DNA of 64,000 bases from Erpobdella octoculata (GCA_963978895.1 OZ022242.1:25742424-25806423); one strand, 5' to 3'. Counted from the stretch's first letter, positions 53,300 to 64,000 are shown. Numbers and translations are program-made. Notes: generated by a model from the sequence alone, not told the origin.

Positions 53300-53667
53300 G
53301 GGCACAAAATAAGCGGAGCGGAGCGGGAAAGCGAGCAAAAACGGGAATTAGAAAATGAGCGGAAACGCGAACGGAAAAGCAAGAAGGAAAGAAAAAGCAA
53401 CTGATAGCGAAAAAGCGAGCGGGAAAGGTAAAGCGACCAAGAGCAGGAGAGCGTCCGGGATCCGGAAAGCGACCGGGAGCGAAAAAGCGAACGAGAGCAA
53501 GAAAACGGCAGGAAGTGGGAAATCGACCGGGAACGAGAAAGCGGCCGGGAGCGGGAAAGCGACAGAGAGCGAGAGGGCAAATGGGGAAGGAAACGGGAGC
53601 GAGAGAGACAAACAATCATTAGAAAAACCTTTAAAAATCCCGTGCAACGCCGGGTACCCCGCTAGTA
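53300..53667 (+). mobile_element. Helitron-like 3' end with GCGGGAGCGGGAAAGCGA minisatellite
   Basis: Degenerate repeats of GAGCGGGAAAGCGA run over about 300 bp, followed by CCTTTAAAAATCCCGTGCAACGCCGGGTACCCCGCTAG and T. CCCG...CGGG makes the subterminal hairpin, and CTAG-T is the canonical Helitron-type terminus. No Rep/helicase frame; Arg/Glu- or Ser/Arg-rich frames here come from the minisatellite. Confidence 0.7.
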
Positions 53668-54302
53668 TAAAATAAAAAATAAACTTATTCAATAAATTCA
53701 TACTATGGGGAACTGTGTTTTTATCGACAGTTGACAGTTAATCGAATTAAATTGGAAAGTCGATTATCCTGCGAAGGAGTCGATTATCCTGCGAAGGAGT
53801 CGATTATCCTGCGAAGGAGTCGATTATCCTGCGAAGGAGTCGATTATCCTGCAAGTCGATTAACCAGCGCACGCTTTGCTGTGCATGACAACAAAACGCA
53901 TCCGCACGGGTCGATATAGGTATATTAACCGAAGTTATCATTGTCTCTGGTCTATTTAAAGATGGCTTCTTATTCACTTGGTGGTGTTTTCATATAGACT
54001 GTATGATAAGTACTACTATATCAGCATAATTGCAGTATTATTATCTTAAATTAATTTAAAAAATTTCTGAATTTTTAATTCAAAGTTGATAATTTTTTAT
54101 TGATTAATAATTCTGTCGCGAGAGTTACATGCTAGATGACCGTAGGCAAGTTTCTGCAGATGCCCACAAGGCACACAAAGGAAATGACCGGAGGCGCTCT
54201 ATAATTATTCATATTGATTAACAACTGAATATTTATAGTGCATAGGCTACTATTAACTGTAGTACTTTTCTTTGTTTTCTTTATGCTGAACTTTTACTAG
54301 CT

Positions 54303-54685
54303 GTTAGGCATTGGTGTGTATGCTCCATCGACCGGTCTCAGAATGTCCAGAAGAACATCGGACAACATTTCAATTTTTGCTGCAGAAATAAAAGCAATCA
54401 AAATAGCTCTTAATCTATATGGAAATCATTTACTTTCATCAAATGCATTAGAATCTGATCCACTATAAAATCTTGTAATTTTTACAGATTCTTTAAGTGC
54501 CGTCAAAGCATTAGACATTTGTCACAATTTTGCAAAATCTCACTACCAACAATCTGTCGTACAAACTACAACTATTCTTTTCAGAAATAGGAACGTTGTA
54601 TGCAAGTTGGTCTGGATTCTAAGCCACATTGGCGTGCAGGGTAATGAAACTGCTGACGTTCTTGCCCAGAATACAAGAAAATAAT
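54303..54685 (+). pseudogene. RNase H domain remnant (LINE type)
   Basis: GIGVYAPSTGLRMSRRTSDN, SIFAAEIKAIKIALNLYG (Glu), VIFTDSLSAVKALD (Asp), then WILSHIGVQGNETADVLAQN (His/Asp block), with one internal stop. This RNase H type occurs at the C-terminus of I/R1/Jockey-like LINE pols. No RT is next to it. Confidence 0.78.
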
Positions 54686-54689
54686 CAAA

Positions 54690-55429
54690 TCAAAGATTCT
54701 AAATGAATGGCACAACACTTAGAAAACTGTTGAAATTAATGAGTTATACAGAAAACTAGTACCTCTTCCAAGTCTTATTTCTTGGTTATTTTTGACGTAG
54801 TAGTCGCCGTTTTATTATTTTTAAACCGTTGTGGTTTACATGAATATCTTTATTGTCTATGTAAGAATGCATTTTCCTTTTACAAGTTACCTCAAGGTAC
54901 AATATTAGCGGAGTAAAGGCGTATTCATTTCAGGAACTGTTGGATGTAGCGACTCTATAACAAAGAAACTAGTTTTTTGATTTGTTAAACGTCTTGTTTG
55001 CCTGTTTGCGTTTTACTAGATTTGGTTAGTTTGTTCATGTCTGACAAATATACTTTAAATATTTAAAGTATATTTGTTTTTATGCATTATCTATTTATTC
55101 ACAATAGAAAATTAAAAACATTGTTCACTATAAGGCATTACATTAGAGGCCTACGTGTGATTGAATATTTTTGTTTTAACTAATTTTATTTTATTACACA
55201 GAGGTTTAGTGAACGGTAACTTTTTATTCATTTAATTTATTAGTTTGACCATCCATTACGCTCAGCAATAACATTCAATTTGATGTCAATAAATATTTAA
55301 AAAATAATCTCAATTGCCTCATTTCAACTGATTCTAAAATGGCCAGGCACCATGTGTGTTTTTAATTTTAATTCTAAACTGACCAGACTATTTGCATAAA
55401 TGTATACATAAAAAAAACAAAAAAGTACC
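54690..55429. other. Unassigned interior of the foldback-like element
   Basis: AT-rich. One short palindrome (AAATATACTTTAAATATTTAAAGTATATTT near 55046). No coding motif. Confidence 0.35.
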
Positions 55430-55457
55430 CGGGCGACGCCGGTTGCCAGCTAGCATA
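55425..55457 (+). mobile_element. Helitron-like 3' terminus
   Basis: AAGTACCCGGGCGACGCCGGTTGCCAGCTAG: a hairpin followed by CTAG, parallel to 53634-53667. The upstream extent is unknown. Confidence 0.5.
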
Positions 55458-56509
55458 CGATAGTACAATTCTATAACTGAAAACGTGGGCCGCATCAGAG
55501 AATGTGAAACAATCAGGACCAACGTTTTAAACTATAATGGTAGCTTTTAGTATTTATGCTAAACAAATGTAAAGCCTGAGAATGTTTTTTGTCTTTTTTG
55601 TAGATGAGATAGATGGTTATTTTGTGTGTGTGCCTTCTGGGCGTATACAGGAACTTGCCTATAGCGCGTAACTCTAGCGACTGAATTATATAAAAATAAA
55701 AAATTTCAAACTCTCAATTCAAAATTTAAAATTTTTTAAATATATTTTTAAATAATTCAGAAAAATTTCTAATATGTCTTAAATATTGATACTGCAATAC
55801 AGTGCTGATATACATAAAAGTGTTTAGTATATGTAAAAACACCACCAAGTGAATAAGCAGCCATCCCGCAAATAGACCAGAGAGTTGAATAGTAGCAATG
55901 GTCACTTAGGTTAATATACCTATATCGACCCATGCGGAAGCGTTTTGTTGTCATGCACAGCAAACCGTGCGCTGGTTAATCGACTTGCAGGTTAATCGAC
56001 TTGCAGGATAATCGACTTCTTCGCAGGATAATCGACTTCTTCGCAGGATAATCGACTCCTTCGCAGGATAATCGACTTCTTCGCAGGATAATCGACTCCT
56101 TCGCAGGATAGTCGACTTTCCAACTAAAGTCGATTAACTGTCAACTGTCGATAAACCTTACAATAACCAAATGAACATGTCAACAGATTTAAAGTAGGAC
56201 TGGTTTTGATGATCATCATACATGATTATACAAAGCCCAAGTTTACATTTCTTTACCGGAAAATCAGCAGCTGATTGGGATCATGGAAATGTTGACTGGA
56301 TTCGTACCGTTGAACACTGCACTCACAAATTCACTTTGCTCTCAAAGGACTATTAAGACAAAATAAAAATAAAAGTTAGTTTAGTTGTTTATTATTTAAA
56401 TTTAAGGCTAGTAATAATTTCAAGATAGATTTGAATTTTTTCCTAATTGATAATGTTTGTGTAATTCCCCAATGTCTTTCAAAATCATTTTTATTTACTT
56501 AATCCAACT

Positions 56510-57114
56510 GTACGTGATGTATTCAGGCGCGAGTCCATGCATGGCCTTGAAAACCAGCAGACACAACTTAAATTCGACACGCTCTTGAGCCCTTAACCAA
56601 TGAAGTTTATCACGCAATATATCTGAGATGTGGTCAAATTTCTTCAGACTGAAAACGAGTCTCGTGCAGTGTTGAGTACTGACTGAAAGCGACAGAGGAC
56701 ATAGTCAGGTTGATCAGCGTTGCAATAGTCGATTTTTGAGACAACAAAGCTATCAACCATGGACAACGCAACCGATACTGGTATGCATCGTCTGCATGTT
56801 TTGAGTTGTCGCAGCTTGTAATAGCGCTCTCCGACCACCTTGACCACGTGACCAGTTATGGATATGTCTGAGCTGAGCAGCACACTAAGGTCCCGCACCT
56901 TATTGGATGGAGTGACAGTTGAACCACCTAGGTCAATTGGGTAGCAGTCGAGAATGTGCTGTCGACGCGTCGTGGCACACCACATACATTCAGTTTTGCC
57001 AGTATTCAGTTGAAGCCTTTTGGAGGCCACCTGTGCACCTTTTGTACTGACTCGGCTGTTTTATTTAAGGGTGGCTGAATCAACCGGTTTGCTGCTACTG
57101 AACTGTTGAGTGTC
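56510..57114 (-). pseudogene. LINE (CR1/L2-like) RT end and C-terminus, minus strand
   Basis: Minus strand from 57114: DDTQQFSSSKP (second half of YADD), ASKRLQLNTGKTECMWC, VRDLSVLLSSDISITGHV, LRQLKTCRRCIPVSVALSMV, KIDYCNADQPDYVL, FDHISDILRDKLHWLRAQER, FKLCLLVFKAMHGLAPEY. Joined to 58546-59300 when the hAT element is removed. Confidence 0.8.
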
Positions 57115-57122
57115 ATCGGCGT

Positions 57123-58545
57123 CAGTGATATTTTAGTAACGAAAACTAAAACTAATACGAAAAAGATCGACCATAGTTAACAAAACTATAACGAAACGGA
57201 AATTGAATTTCACAACTAAAACTAAACTAAAACTAGAATGGTTTGTCCTAGAACTAACTGAAACTAAAATAAATAAACTCAAATATTTAGTTACTTTTTC
57301 GTTATTTGACAAAAGTTTGTAATTAAAATTTATAATGATCATAGACATCGATGTATTAAGAAACATAAACAAAATTAATTTCATTTCTTTGGTTTCTCAA
57401 TATCGGCCTGAAATGTCTAAGAACGTTCTATTATTCTCCGTGTTTGGCAGAAGTTGGTGTGTTGTTTTTGCAACCGATATTAATTGGCAAGTTTAGTTAA
57501 ATAGTTTTCTGGTCGCAAGCGGGCAGCAGTGTGTGGACTTATTTTAAATTTGAAGAAACAGAAAACAAAAGTCGATGTCTCGTGGCTTTAACGAATGGTT
57601 CAAAATGCGAAGCACTTGTTGCAACTAAGAATCCGACTAATCTTAAAAACCATCTTCAACATCACCACAAAGAAATTTTTAATGACAAGATTGAGTTGGA
57701 AAAAATGCAAACAAGAAGATTCGTATTTATGGTTATTTTTAATTTGCTACTATAGTATAGTATACTTTACTGAAAGGTTATATAGTAATATAGTTGATAG
57801 TATAAGTACTCTCGATAATGTAGCTAGCATGATAATTTAAAAAAAAATACTTGATTTTAACTTATTTATGTAATTTGTTTTCAGTTGAAACATATTTTAT
57901 GTGTATAGGTTAAACTCCAACCCTATCTACATAAGCAGCCATCAAGTCAACTGCAATTGTCGACAGTCCACTCAACGATGAAAGACTTTCCCCTGCTTTC
58001 AGCAAAACTGGCTGGACAGTCAACAAGGCAATTGGTTCTTGATGTGGATGCTCTACTGCTAAAAAACTATCTCACTCAATATATTAAAGGAGTCAGCTCA
58101 TCCTCATATAATTACAGCCTCTCCTCAATTGAGTTCTGTTACCAGAAGCAACAGTTGAATACTTCAGTCCTCTGATTGCGCTGGATCTGATATCGGCACC
58201 AGTTTCGCAAGCTTTTGTGGAGCGATTTTTCTCAGTTTGTAGGATTTTGACAGCTGGAAGACGCAACAGGATGGAAAAATCATTGAATATGCGTGATTGG
58301 TTAAAAGTAAACCAAGTTATACTTGTTGAAATGGACAGTTAATATTTATTATATTGAAATAAAAATATATGAGCAAAAATTTCAATCGTGTCGGAATAAA
58401 CTAATAATAACTAAACTAAACTAGAATGATACCACCAAAACTATATAGAAACTAAAATAATTGCATTTAGGAAAACTAAAACTAAATAAAATCAAAATCA
58501 AAACTAACTAAAACTAAAAGGATTTTCATAACTAAAATATCACTG
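57123..58545 (+). mobile_element. hAT element, internally deleted, BED finger and hATC remnants
   Basis: Terminal inverted repeats CAGTGATATTTTAGT (57123) and ACTAAAATATCACTG (to 58545) with a perfect 8-bp TSD, ATCGGCGT, at 57115-57122 and 58546-58553. Subterminal ACTAAAACTAAAA repeats are present on both sides. The interior frame at 57531 encodes a BED zinc finger (VWTYFKFEETENKSRC, then C and KNHLQHHHKEIF). The frame at about 58150 encodes the dimerisation region (SAPVSQAFVERFFSVCRILT, AGRRNRMEKSLNMRDWL). The catalytic middle is deleted. Confidence 0.93.
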
Positions 58546-59300
58546 ATCGGCGTATAAATAAGCCAAATGACTGAATTATATTTTCAATGTCAGCAGTATA
58601 TAAAATGAAAAGTAGTGGTCCAAAGACATCTCTTTGTGGTACACCACAATAGACAGTGTCGACTTGTGACATAGCACCGTAAAAACTGACAGTGTAAAAT
58701 CGTTCTGACAAATATGATTTTATCCAGGATAAAGGCGTTGATTGGACGCCAAAAGATAGCTTAAGTTTCTTTAGCAGTATATAATGATCGACCGTGTCGC
58801 CAGAGTCAATGGCTAGGATAATGTCGTTGATAACTTTTACGAGTACACTTTCGGTTGAGAGCTAGGCAGACTGAAACTCCGGAAATAACTTGTTGAGACT
58901 TACATAAGATGTAAGTTGACCAGCAACTACGCCTTCGAGAAGTTTTCCCAGTGTGGCCAAGTTGGAGATTGGCGGGTAATTTCTTGTGTCAGACTCGTCC
59001 AGGCCGATCTTTTTAAAATCGGTGTCACAATGGCTGTTTTGAAAGTGAACAGGTCCGTGATGAAAGGGGCCACTACGTCAGGACATTCCTTCAACAGCCA
59101 CATCGGCAGCGGATCGATTGGTGACGACACAGCTGGTGCGGCGCTAATTAGCTTAACTACAGAAGTAATATTAGTTTGTTCAAAACTTGTAAAAGAGCTA
59201 CCGCAAGAAACAATACTGTAAGTTGGGTCACCGGCATCAACGGTAGAAGCACAAATGCCATCGACTTTTTTTTTGAAGACTCCATGATAAATCTCCACCT
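58546..59300 (-). pseudogene. LINE (CR1/L2-like) RT N-half, minus strand
   Basis: Minus strand from 59300: VDGICASTVDAGDP, PIDPLPMWLLKECPDVVAPF, FKTAIVTPILKRS, then with frameshifts NYPPISNLATLGKLLE-like and TVYCGVPQRDVFGPLLFILY (plus-strand complement at about 58610-58660), and YADD split by the hAT insertion. Same element as 56510-57114. Confidence 0.78.
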
Positions 59301-59499
59301 ATTACAACAACATGGCCACTGTTATATCTTTATCATAAAAAAACAACGCAGGTATCTACAACACTTTATTACATCAATAACGAACGAACTAATACGAGCC
59401 AGAGCCAGAACTGAAAAAGAAACAAGTATGGCCGCCAACTCGCAATGATGTGTCCGCGTCCATAGATATAAAAATAGATATATAATTTAAATAATTAAT

Positions 59500-59918
59500 G
59501 TCCATGGATCTAACAGCCACAAATAATCTTATTCTAAAAAACAGTCCGGTTTCTTCCAACAATAAATTAAAATGAAAGTAATATTGTCTATCGATTTACT
59601 TGTCCATATTATCCTGATATACCCTACTGTTACATAGGGCACACCAGAATAACTTTAGCGAGAAGATTAACGATGCACACTCAAGGAGGGAGTATCAAAG
59701 AGCACCTGAAAACTCATCACCAAATCCATGTCAATAGGGCACTTTGGGATGATAATACAGAAATCATTCGTAGAGAGCGATGTCCTGCAAGGCTTAAATT
59801 ATATGAGGCATTGTATACATCCAGAGACAAACCAAAGATTAACATGCAAAAAGATTTTTCGGATGGTACACTGTCTCTATTCAATGTTGCTTGCACGGAT
59901 GGAAAAATAAAAATGTAA
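59500..59918 (+). pseudogene. PLE-H GIY-YIG endonuclease
   Basis: TNNLILKNSPVSSNNKLK, a frameshift, then YRFTCPYYPDIPYCYIGHTR, ITLARRLTMHTQGGSIKEHL, HHQIHVNRALWDDNTEIIRR, CPARLKLYEALYTSRDKPKI (Glu in the EALY helix) and NMQKDFSDGTLSLFNVA. RT is missing on the 5' side. Confidence 0.85.
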
Positions 59919-60598
59919 CTGATGGAGAAAAAGGTGGGTTTGTTGATGTTGGTCCACCTGCGGTTGATTGTCTGGTCGTGCAATTTTCTTCTGACATTAC
60001 ACATCTGTCCAATGTTTTTCTGATGGTGATAGCAAAGACACCTCTAATAAATGTAATGTAAATGTTTGATAATTTATTGAGCGCCTTTTCAGCTTTGTTC
60101 AAAGGCGCTGTTCATTTACATGCCCCACGGAGAGAACGATTTTACCCGCTAAGTTTTCCGTTGACATCGGCTACTAGGCAGTGAGTGGGAGTCGAACCGT
60201 GAAGCTCTCACATTCAAGGCAAACTGATAGATCAATGATAACTGTGAAAGAAGAAATGATACTTGCTGTGATGGTGACAGATTTTTCCTCAGATATTTTG
60301 AAGGAAAATTTAATGCAGAATGTGGCGGTGGCGGTTTGTCAGAAACGGTGGAGGAGGGCTTGGTGGATGATGTGGTGGTGACTGATGGTTCTTCAGGGTT
60401 TGTGAAGGATGGTTTGGTACAAAATGTGACGGCAACTGGCGTTTCATCGAAAAGCATAAAGGAGGGATCAATGCAGAATGCGGTGGTGAATGGTGAAAGT
60501 TCTTCAGTTTTTTCGGAAGAAATTCAGATCCCAAATGTGTTTACTCATCTGGATGATAATCATAATATAACTGTTAGACGGAAAGACAAACGAAGATG
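59919..60598 (+). pseudogene. PLE-H C-terminal tail with repeats, ends NITVRRK
   Basis: After a stop and a SINE-like insertion (60060-60230), the frame 60336-60598 reads VTDGSSGFVKDGLVQNVTAT, GVSSKSIKEGSMQNAVVNGE, then FTHLDDNHNITVRRKDKRR and a stop. A ~20-residue motif with xGxSSxxxKxGxxQN repeats at least three times. Confidence 0.75.
60060..60230 (-). mobile_element. SINE-like fragment in the PLE-H tail
   Basis: Minus strand GGTTCGACTCCCACTCAC (box B-like) and GAGCGCC...AAGGCGCT motifs like the SINE-1 body. Box A is weak. Confidence 0.45.
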
Positions 60599-60951
60599 AA
60601 AACTTTTAATTTAATATTGTGTATAATTGTAAACGTTGCCGAATTAGCTCGCTAGCGATTCGTAACGTCAAAGCTTGAAATTATTTATAGCACAATATTT
60701 CTTGAATTATAATTCCGGCTTAGTACTTCTTTCGCGCTGACTCAATCTAATTATATCTCACGTTTCATAAATCTCTTGATTCTGACAACTTTTTTGATGA
60801 TATTAGATAACTTTTGTCAACTTGTTTAACTACAGAGACTATTCTATTCTAAACTATTCTCTAAAACTCTATATCTAGATCGCACGAACCGACTTACTCT
60901 TCTTCCCTAAATCAACTGAACTAACTCCTGCAATTACAAAATAGGAAAAGG
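60599..60951 (+). other. PLE-H 3' untranslated region
   Basis: AT-rich non-coding. No hammerhead found before the (TA)n/(TACATA)n tract. Confidence 0.45.
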
Positions 60952-61125
60952 CTTATATATATATATATATATATATATACATACACACATACATATACAT
61001 ACATACTTATATACATATACATAAATATACCTACAACCATACATATATATATACATATATATATCTATAAACAACAGATATATATGTATATATATAAAAA
61101 CAAATATATATATACATATATAATG
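60952..61125. repeat. Compound TA / TACATA microsatellite
   Basis: (TA)n, then mixed ACATAC, ATATAC and TATATA units up to the PLE-G RT. Confidence 0.93.
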
Positions 61126-62040
61126 GTGACCTCTACCTTCAAATAGATGGTGTAGCTATGGGCTCACCCCTTGGTCCTACCTTGGCTGAGTTTTACATAA
61201 GCCATGTCGAAAGGAAAGTTTTTGCTTTAGTTAAAAAACCAAAACTATACGCTAGATATGTTGACGACATATTTTTACTATGCCAGGACAAAGATGAGCT
61301 GGAAAACTTAAAATTGCAATTTGAAAAAAATTCAGTTTTGAAATTAACAACCGAGGTTAGCAACCTTCAAAGACAACTAGCATACTTGGATATACTTGTG
61401 ACCCAGACGGAAAAGGGATTTCTATCCACAGTATATACCGAACCCACAGATGGTGGTCATTGTCTTAGTGGTGACAGTTACTGTCCTGACAAATACAAAA
61501 CCAGCGTTATTGTTGGCTATCTTAACAGAGCATTTAAATATTCTCAAACATAGATTGATTTTGACACTGAAGTCAAACGAATTAAAACTCTGTTGGTTAA
61601 TAATAATTATTCCAACTCAATGGTAAATGATACTATCCGTAAATTTGTTGATAGCAAGCACAACAATTGAATTTCTAAAAAACAGCCGCAGAAGTCCCTG
61701 ATACCTTTGTTTTATTGTGTTTTCGTTATTGTGGCGACAGATCTGTCGACCCTCCAGTTTCCACTGATTTCGCGTTGGATGATTCGCAGGATATAAATGT
61801 AAACATCAGTTCGACTTTAGTAACTGATGGCAAGGAACGTTCGGCTTGTGTTGTTGACGGATCTATTCGTCCCATCCTTTCTTCACGTTCGGTAGCTAAT
61901 AGTGCCTTGGAGTTGAATAGTACTTTAAATGATGACGTTTCTGGTTTTTCTTCTTGGAGTGAAGATCTCATCTCGGCTTGTCTTGCAAGTGATAACACAC
62001 GGGATAATGATACGACAATGACACGACCTCTAACGAAACA
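61126..62040 (+). pseudogene. PLE-G: RT palm/thumb and part of the tail, GIY-YIG deleted
   Basis: Enters from the microsatellite at DLYLQIDGVAMGSPLGPTLA, then YARYVDDIFLLC (YVDD intact), LAYLDILVT, HCLSGDSYCPDKYKTSV. An in-frame TAG (61551) is followed by IDFDTEVKRIKTLLVNNNYS and a stop near 61668. The GIY-YIG region expected next is absent. A Ser/Asp-rich tail (61715-62047) follows. 5' truncated at the microsatellite. Confidence 0.82.
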
Positions 62041-62149
62041 TTCATGAACAGTGTCGATGAGGATTTGTCGTGTCGGGACAAGTCTCCCGTTTCCACCTAT
62101 TGTGGACTCATTGTGCCCAGGATGTCAGTGATACATCTAGTAAAACCTC

Positions 62150-62539
62150 AACAGAAGAACCTAGCTAATTATCATTGTCTGATGTTGCAACACGATGCAT
62201 TCCTGATTTTCTTTTGACTCTCTCATCTCGGGTCAACATGGGACGGATTGCACACGAAGTACTGACATGATCGCGGATCAAACATTATCGGACGAGGATG
62301 AATTTGTGATGTGTAGCAATGAACCTGTTGATCCACACCATTCTGTTTGTTGTGTGATTGATGGCGCCCATGGCGTCAGCAGTGACCTCGGTGGAATTCC
62401 TGAAGGGGACCAATGTGAATTTCCGCCGGGAGATGACAAACCCGTTGAATTGCCTATTCTACTTTATAGTGGTAATATAACAATAAGAAGAAAAAATAAC
62501 ATGTTCATATTTGTAATTTTACATTGTATTCTTCTATAA
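62150..62539 (+). pseudogene. PLE C-terminal tail, NITIRRK motif
   Basis: The frame 62267-62539 includes DQTLSDEDEFVMCSNEPVDP and LPILLYSGNITIRRKNN, and runs on about 15 codons beyond the motif to a stop at 62539. Probably the end of PLE-G or a close relative, since it leads to a hammerhead. Confidence 0.7.
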
Positions 62540-62623
62540 GCAAATTACGACCATAGCATTATTCTTGCACATACTATTTTATTTTTTAAATTATATGAAC
62601 GACGTTTGGTTTAAATTTTGAAT

Positions 62624-62667
62624 GGGCTCTGAGGATGACAATTTTAGTCGAAACGGTCCGTTAGCCC
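62624..62667 (+). ncRNA. Hammerhead ribozyme, PLE-F/G pLTR
   Basis: GGGCT, CTGAGGA, stem II TGAC-AATTTT-AGTC, GAAA, stem III ACGGTCCGT, T, AGCCC. All core bases conserved. The predicted cleavage site is after T62662. The (TA)n tract begins 10 bp later. Confidence 0.9.
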
Positions 62668-62670
62668 TAG

Positions 62671-62671
62671 T

Positions 62672-62744
<73 letters not shown>
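62671..62744. repeat. (TA)n tract
   Basis: Pure TA between a hammerhead and the next PLE RT. Confidence 0.96.
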
Positions 62745-62746
<2 letters not shown>

Positions 62747-63480
62747 ATCATCTATCCTTACCGTCCACACTCGTACAGTCTCTCTTCGACGTTCGATTTC
62801 ATCGACCTGATAAAAAACTGCGGGTCTGCGCCGGGCGTCATCGCTGTAATGGACGTAGAAAGCCTGTTCACAAATGTACCAGTTGCCCAAACAATTGAAA
62901 TCATATTAAACTACGTCTATGATAGCAAGTCTCCACCCAGAATAGATCGCGCAGTCATGGCAGATCTTCTTCGGATCTGTACAGTCGACGTACCCTTTCT
63001 TCATCCAAACGGCGAACTATATCTCCAAACCGACGGTGTAGCAATGGGCTCTCCGCTCGGTCCCACCTTCGCCGAATTTTACATGGGCTACGTCGAAGAA
63101 ACAGTGTTCGGTGGCATCATAAAAAAACCTAATCTCTACGCACGATATGTCGACGACATATTTGTTATGTGCGAAAACAACACGGAAATAAACACTCTGA
63201 TAGCTACACTCGAAAATCACTCCGTTCTACGTTTTACGTATCAACTAAGCGATATCAACAAACAGCTCCCGTTCTTAGACGTCACAGTCTCAACACTTGA
63301 AAACCAACTAAAACTTGGTACTTACTCTAAGCCAACGTCAAACGGTGCAACTCTGAACGCAGACGGATTCTGCCCAGAAAAATACAAGCATAGCGTTATT
63401 CAAAACTATCTGCATAGAGCCTACAAGATAACCAACGACTGGGAAGAATTCCATACCGAAGTCGAACGTATCATGTATAA
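62745..63480 (+). pseudogene. PLE-F reverse transcriptase fragment
   Basis: From about 62815 one frame: VIAVMDVESLFTNVPVAQTI (first catalytic Asp), LHPNGELYLQTDGVAMGSPL, TFAEFYMGYVEETVFG, YARYVDDIFVMC (YVDD), LPFLDVTVS, FCPEKYKHSVIQNYLHRAYK, FHTEVERI. It then breaks off into satellite repeats at 63474, before GIY-YIG. The frame is intact over about 210 codons. Confidence 0.85.
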
Positions 63481-64000
63481 TACTTGTTGTAAATTATACG
63501 TATCATGTATAATACTTGCTGTAAATTAAATTCTTTATATTATAATCTTGAGTTTAAACAAAAATGATTTATTATATCTGAGCTTTCGAACTAACTTGCG
63601 TTCTTTTTCAAAGATTGTATATGAAAAAAGACTGAGTAAATGTATAGTACCTTTCCTTGCTGTAAATTAAATCCTTTATAAAATAATCTTGAGTTTAAAC
63701 AAAAATGATTTATTATATCTGAGCTTTCGAACTAACTTGCGTTCTTTTTCAAAGATTGTATGAGTAAATGTATAATACCTTTCCTTGCTGTAAATTAAAT
63801 CCTTTATATTATAATTTTGAGTTTAAACAAAATGATTTATTATATCGGAGCTTTCGAACTAACTTGCGTTCTTTTTCAGAGATTGTATGAGTAAATGTAT
63901 AATACCTTTCCTTGCTGTAAATTAAATCCTTTATATTATAATTTTGAGTTTAAACAAAAATGATTTATTATATCTGAGCTTTCCAACTAACTTGCGTTCT
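63475..64000. repeat. ~128-bp satellite at the window edge
   Basis: CTTGCTGTAAATTAAAT recurs at about 63516, 63656, 63784 and 63911 (spacings about 140, 128, 127). Each unit contains GAGTTTAAACAAAAATGATTTATTATATC and GAGCTTTCGAACTAACTTGCG. It continues past the window. Confidence 0.88.

Larger units (their letters stand above)
53719..56155. mobile_element. Foldback-like element with long inverted repeats, 2.4 kb
   Basis: The left arm (53719-53990) and right arm (55845-56155) are inverted copies. The outer ends are TTTATCGACAGTTGACAG and CTGTCAACTGTCGATAAA. Each arm contains a 20-bp tandem subrepeat (TCGATTATCCTGCGAAGGAG; five on the left, about six on the right), then GCGCACG...GTGCATGACAACAAAACGC and an inner TTCACTTGGTGGTGTTTT. 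Long TIRs with internal subrepeats are typical of foldback elements. The interior carries a LINE RNase H remnant and a Helitron end, so it is composite. TSD not resolved. Confidence 0.75.

Noticed and set aside
53217..53675. Ser/Arg- and Lys/Ala-rich frames on both strands
   Set aside because: Produced by a GC-rich minisatellite; open in several phases at once.

Overview
The window looks like AT-rich, repeat-dense DNA from an invertebrate animal. I cannot assign a phylum. The evidence is eukaryote-specific content: Penelope-like elements (PLEs) with GIY-YIG endonucleases, non-LTR retrotransposons of APE and restriction-like-endonuclease types, Ty3/Gypsy remnants, hAT elements with 8-bp target-site duplications (TSDs), Helitron-like termini, tRNA-derived SINEs, kilobase-long tetra- and hexanucleotide microsatellites, and one spliced gene. 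Almost every other reading frame is a decayed mobile-element fragment. No bacterial features are seen. Most of the very long open frames are translated microsatellites.

Layout. 0-6.8 kb: (CATA)n arrays alternating with three fragments of an R2-like non-LTR element, plus a Helitron/pearl-like element and a SINE. 6.8-9.2 kb: an APE-type LINE split by a hAT element. 9.2-13.2 kb: ~157-bp core repeats and an internally deleted Gypsy element. 13.2-15.5 kb: core repeats and unassigned AT-rich DNA. 15.5-28.4 kb: a PLE cluster with two (CATATA)n arrays above 1.1 kb, nested duplications, one nearly intact PLE (22769-26871) and a head-to-head pair of PLE terminal repeats. 28.5-31.4 kb: a SINE with clear TSDs and a four-exon gene of unknown function. 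31.5-36 kb: LINE remnants, a palindromic MITE, a Helitron-like element and a four-copy tandem SINE array. 36-46 kb: PLE ends, two hAT elements with repetitive subterminal regions, SINEs, (TA)n tracts and a second deleted Gypsy element. 46-51 kb: three LINE remnants. 51-59 kb: hAT remnants, a Helitron 3' end, a foldback-like element with long inverted repeats, and a LINE whose RT YADD codons carry a hAT insertion. 59-64 kb: three more PLE copies and a 128-bp satellite.

The main theme is the PLEs. At least six lineages share one architecture: a terminal repeat (pLTR) with a hammerhead ribozyme at the start of the coding region; a short N-terminal segment ending in a conserved KWxxxFNxAC...E.L.P.Y block; an RT with YVDD; a GIY-YIG endonuclease; a long variable tail ending in NIT-x-R-[RK]; an AT-rich UTR; and then a second pLTR. 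Copies repeatedly stop at the same codon of the N-terminal block, where a microsatellite begins. Hammerhead ribozymes in PLEs are established knowledge. The shared tail motif, the recurrent microsatellite boundary and the SR-rich tail repeats are the points I consider less described.
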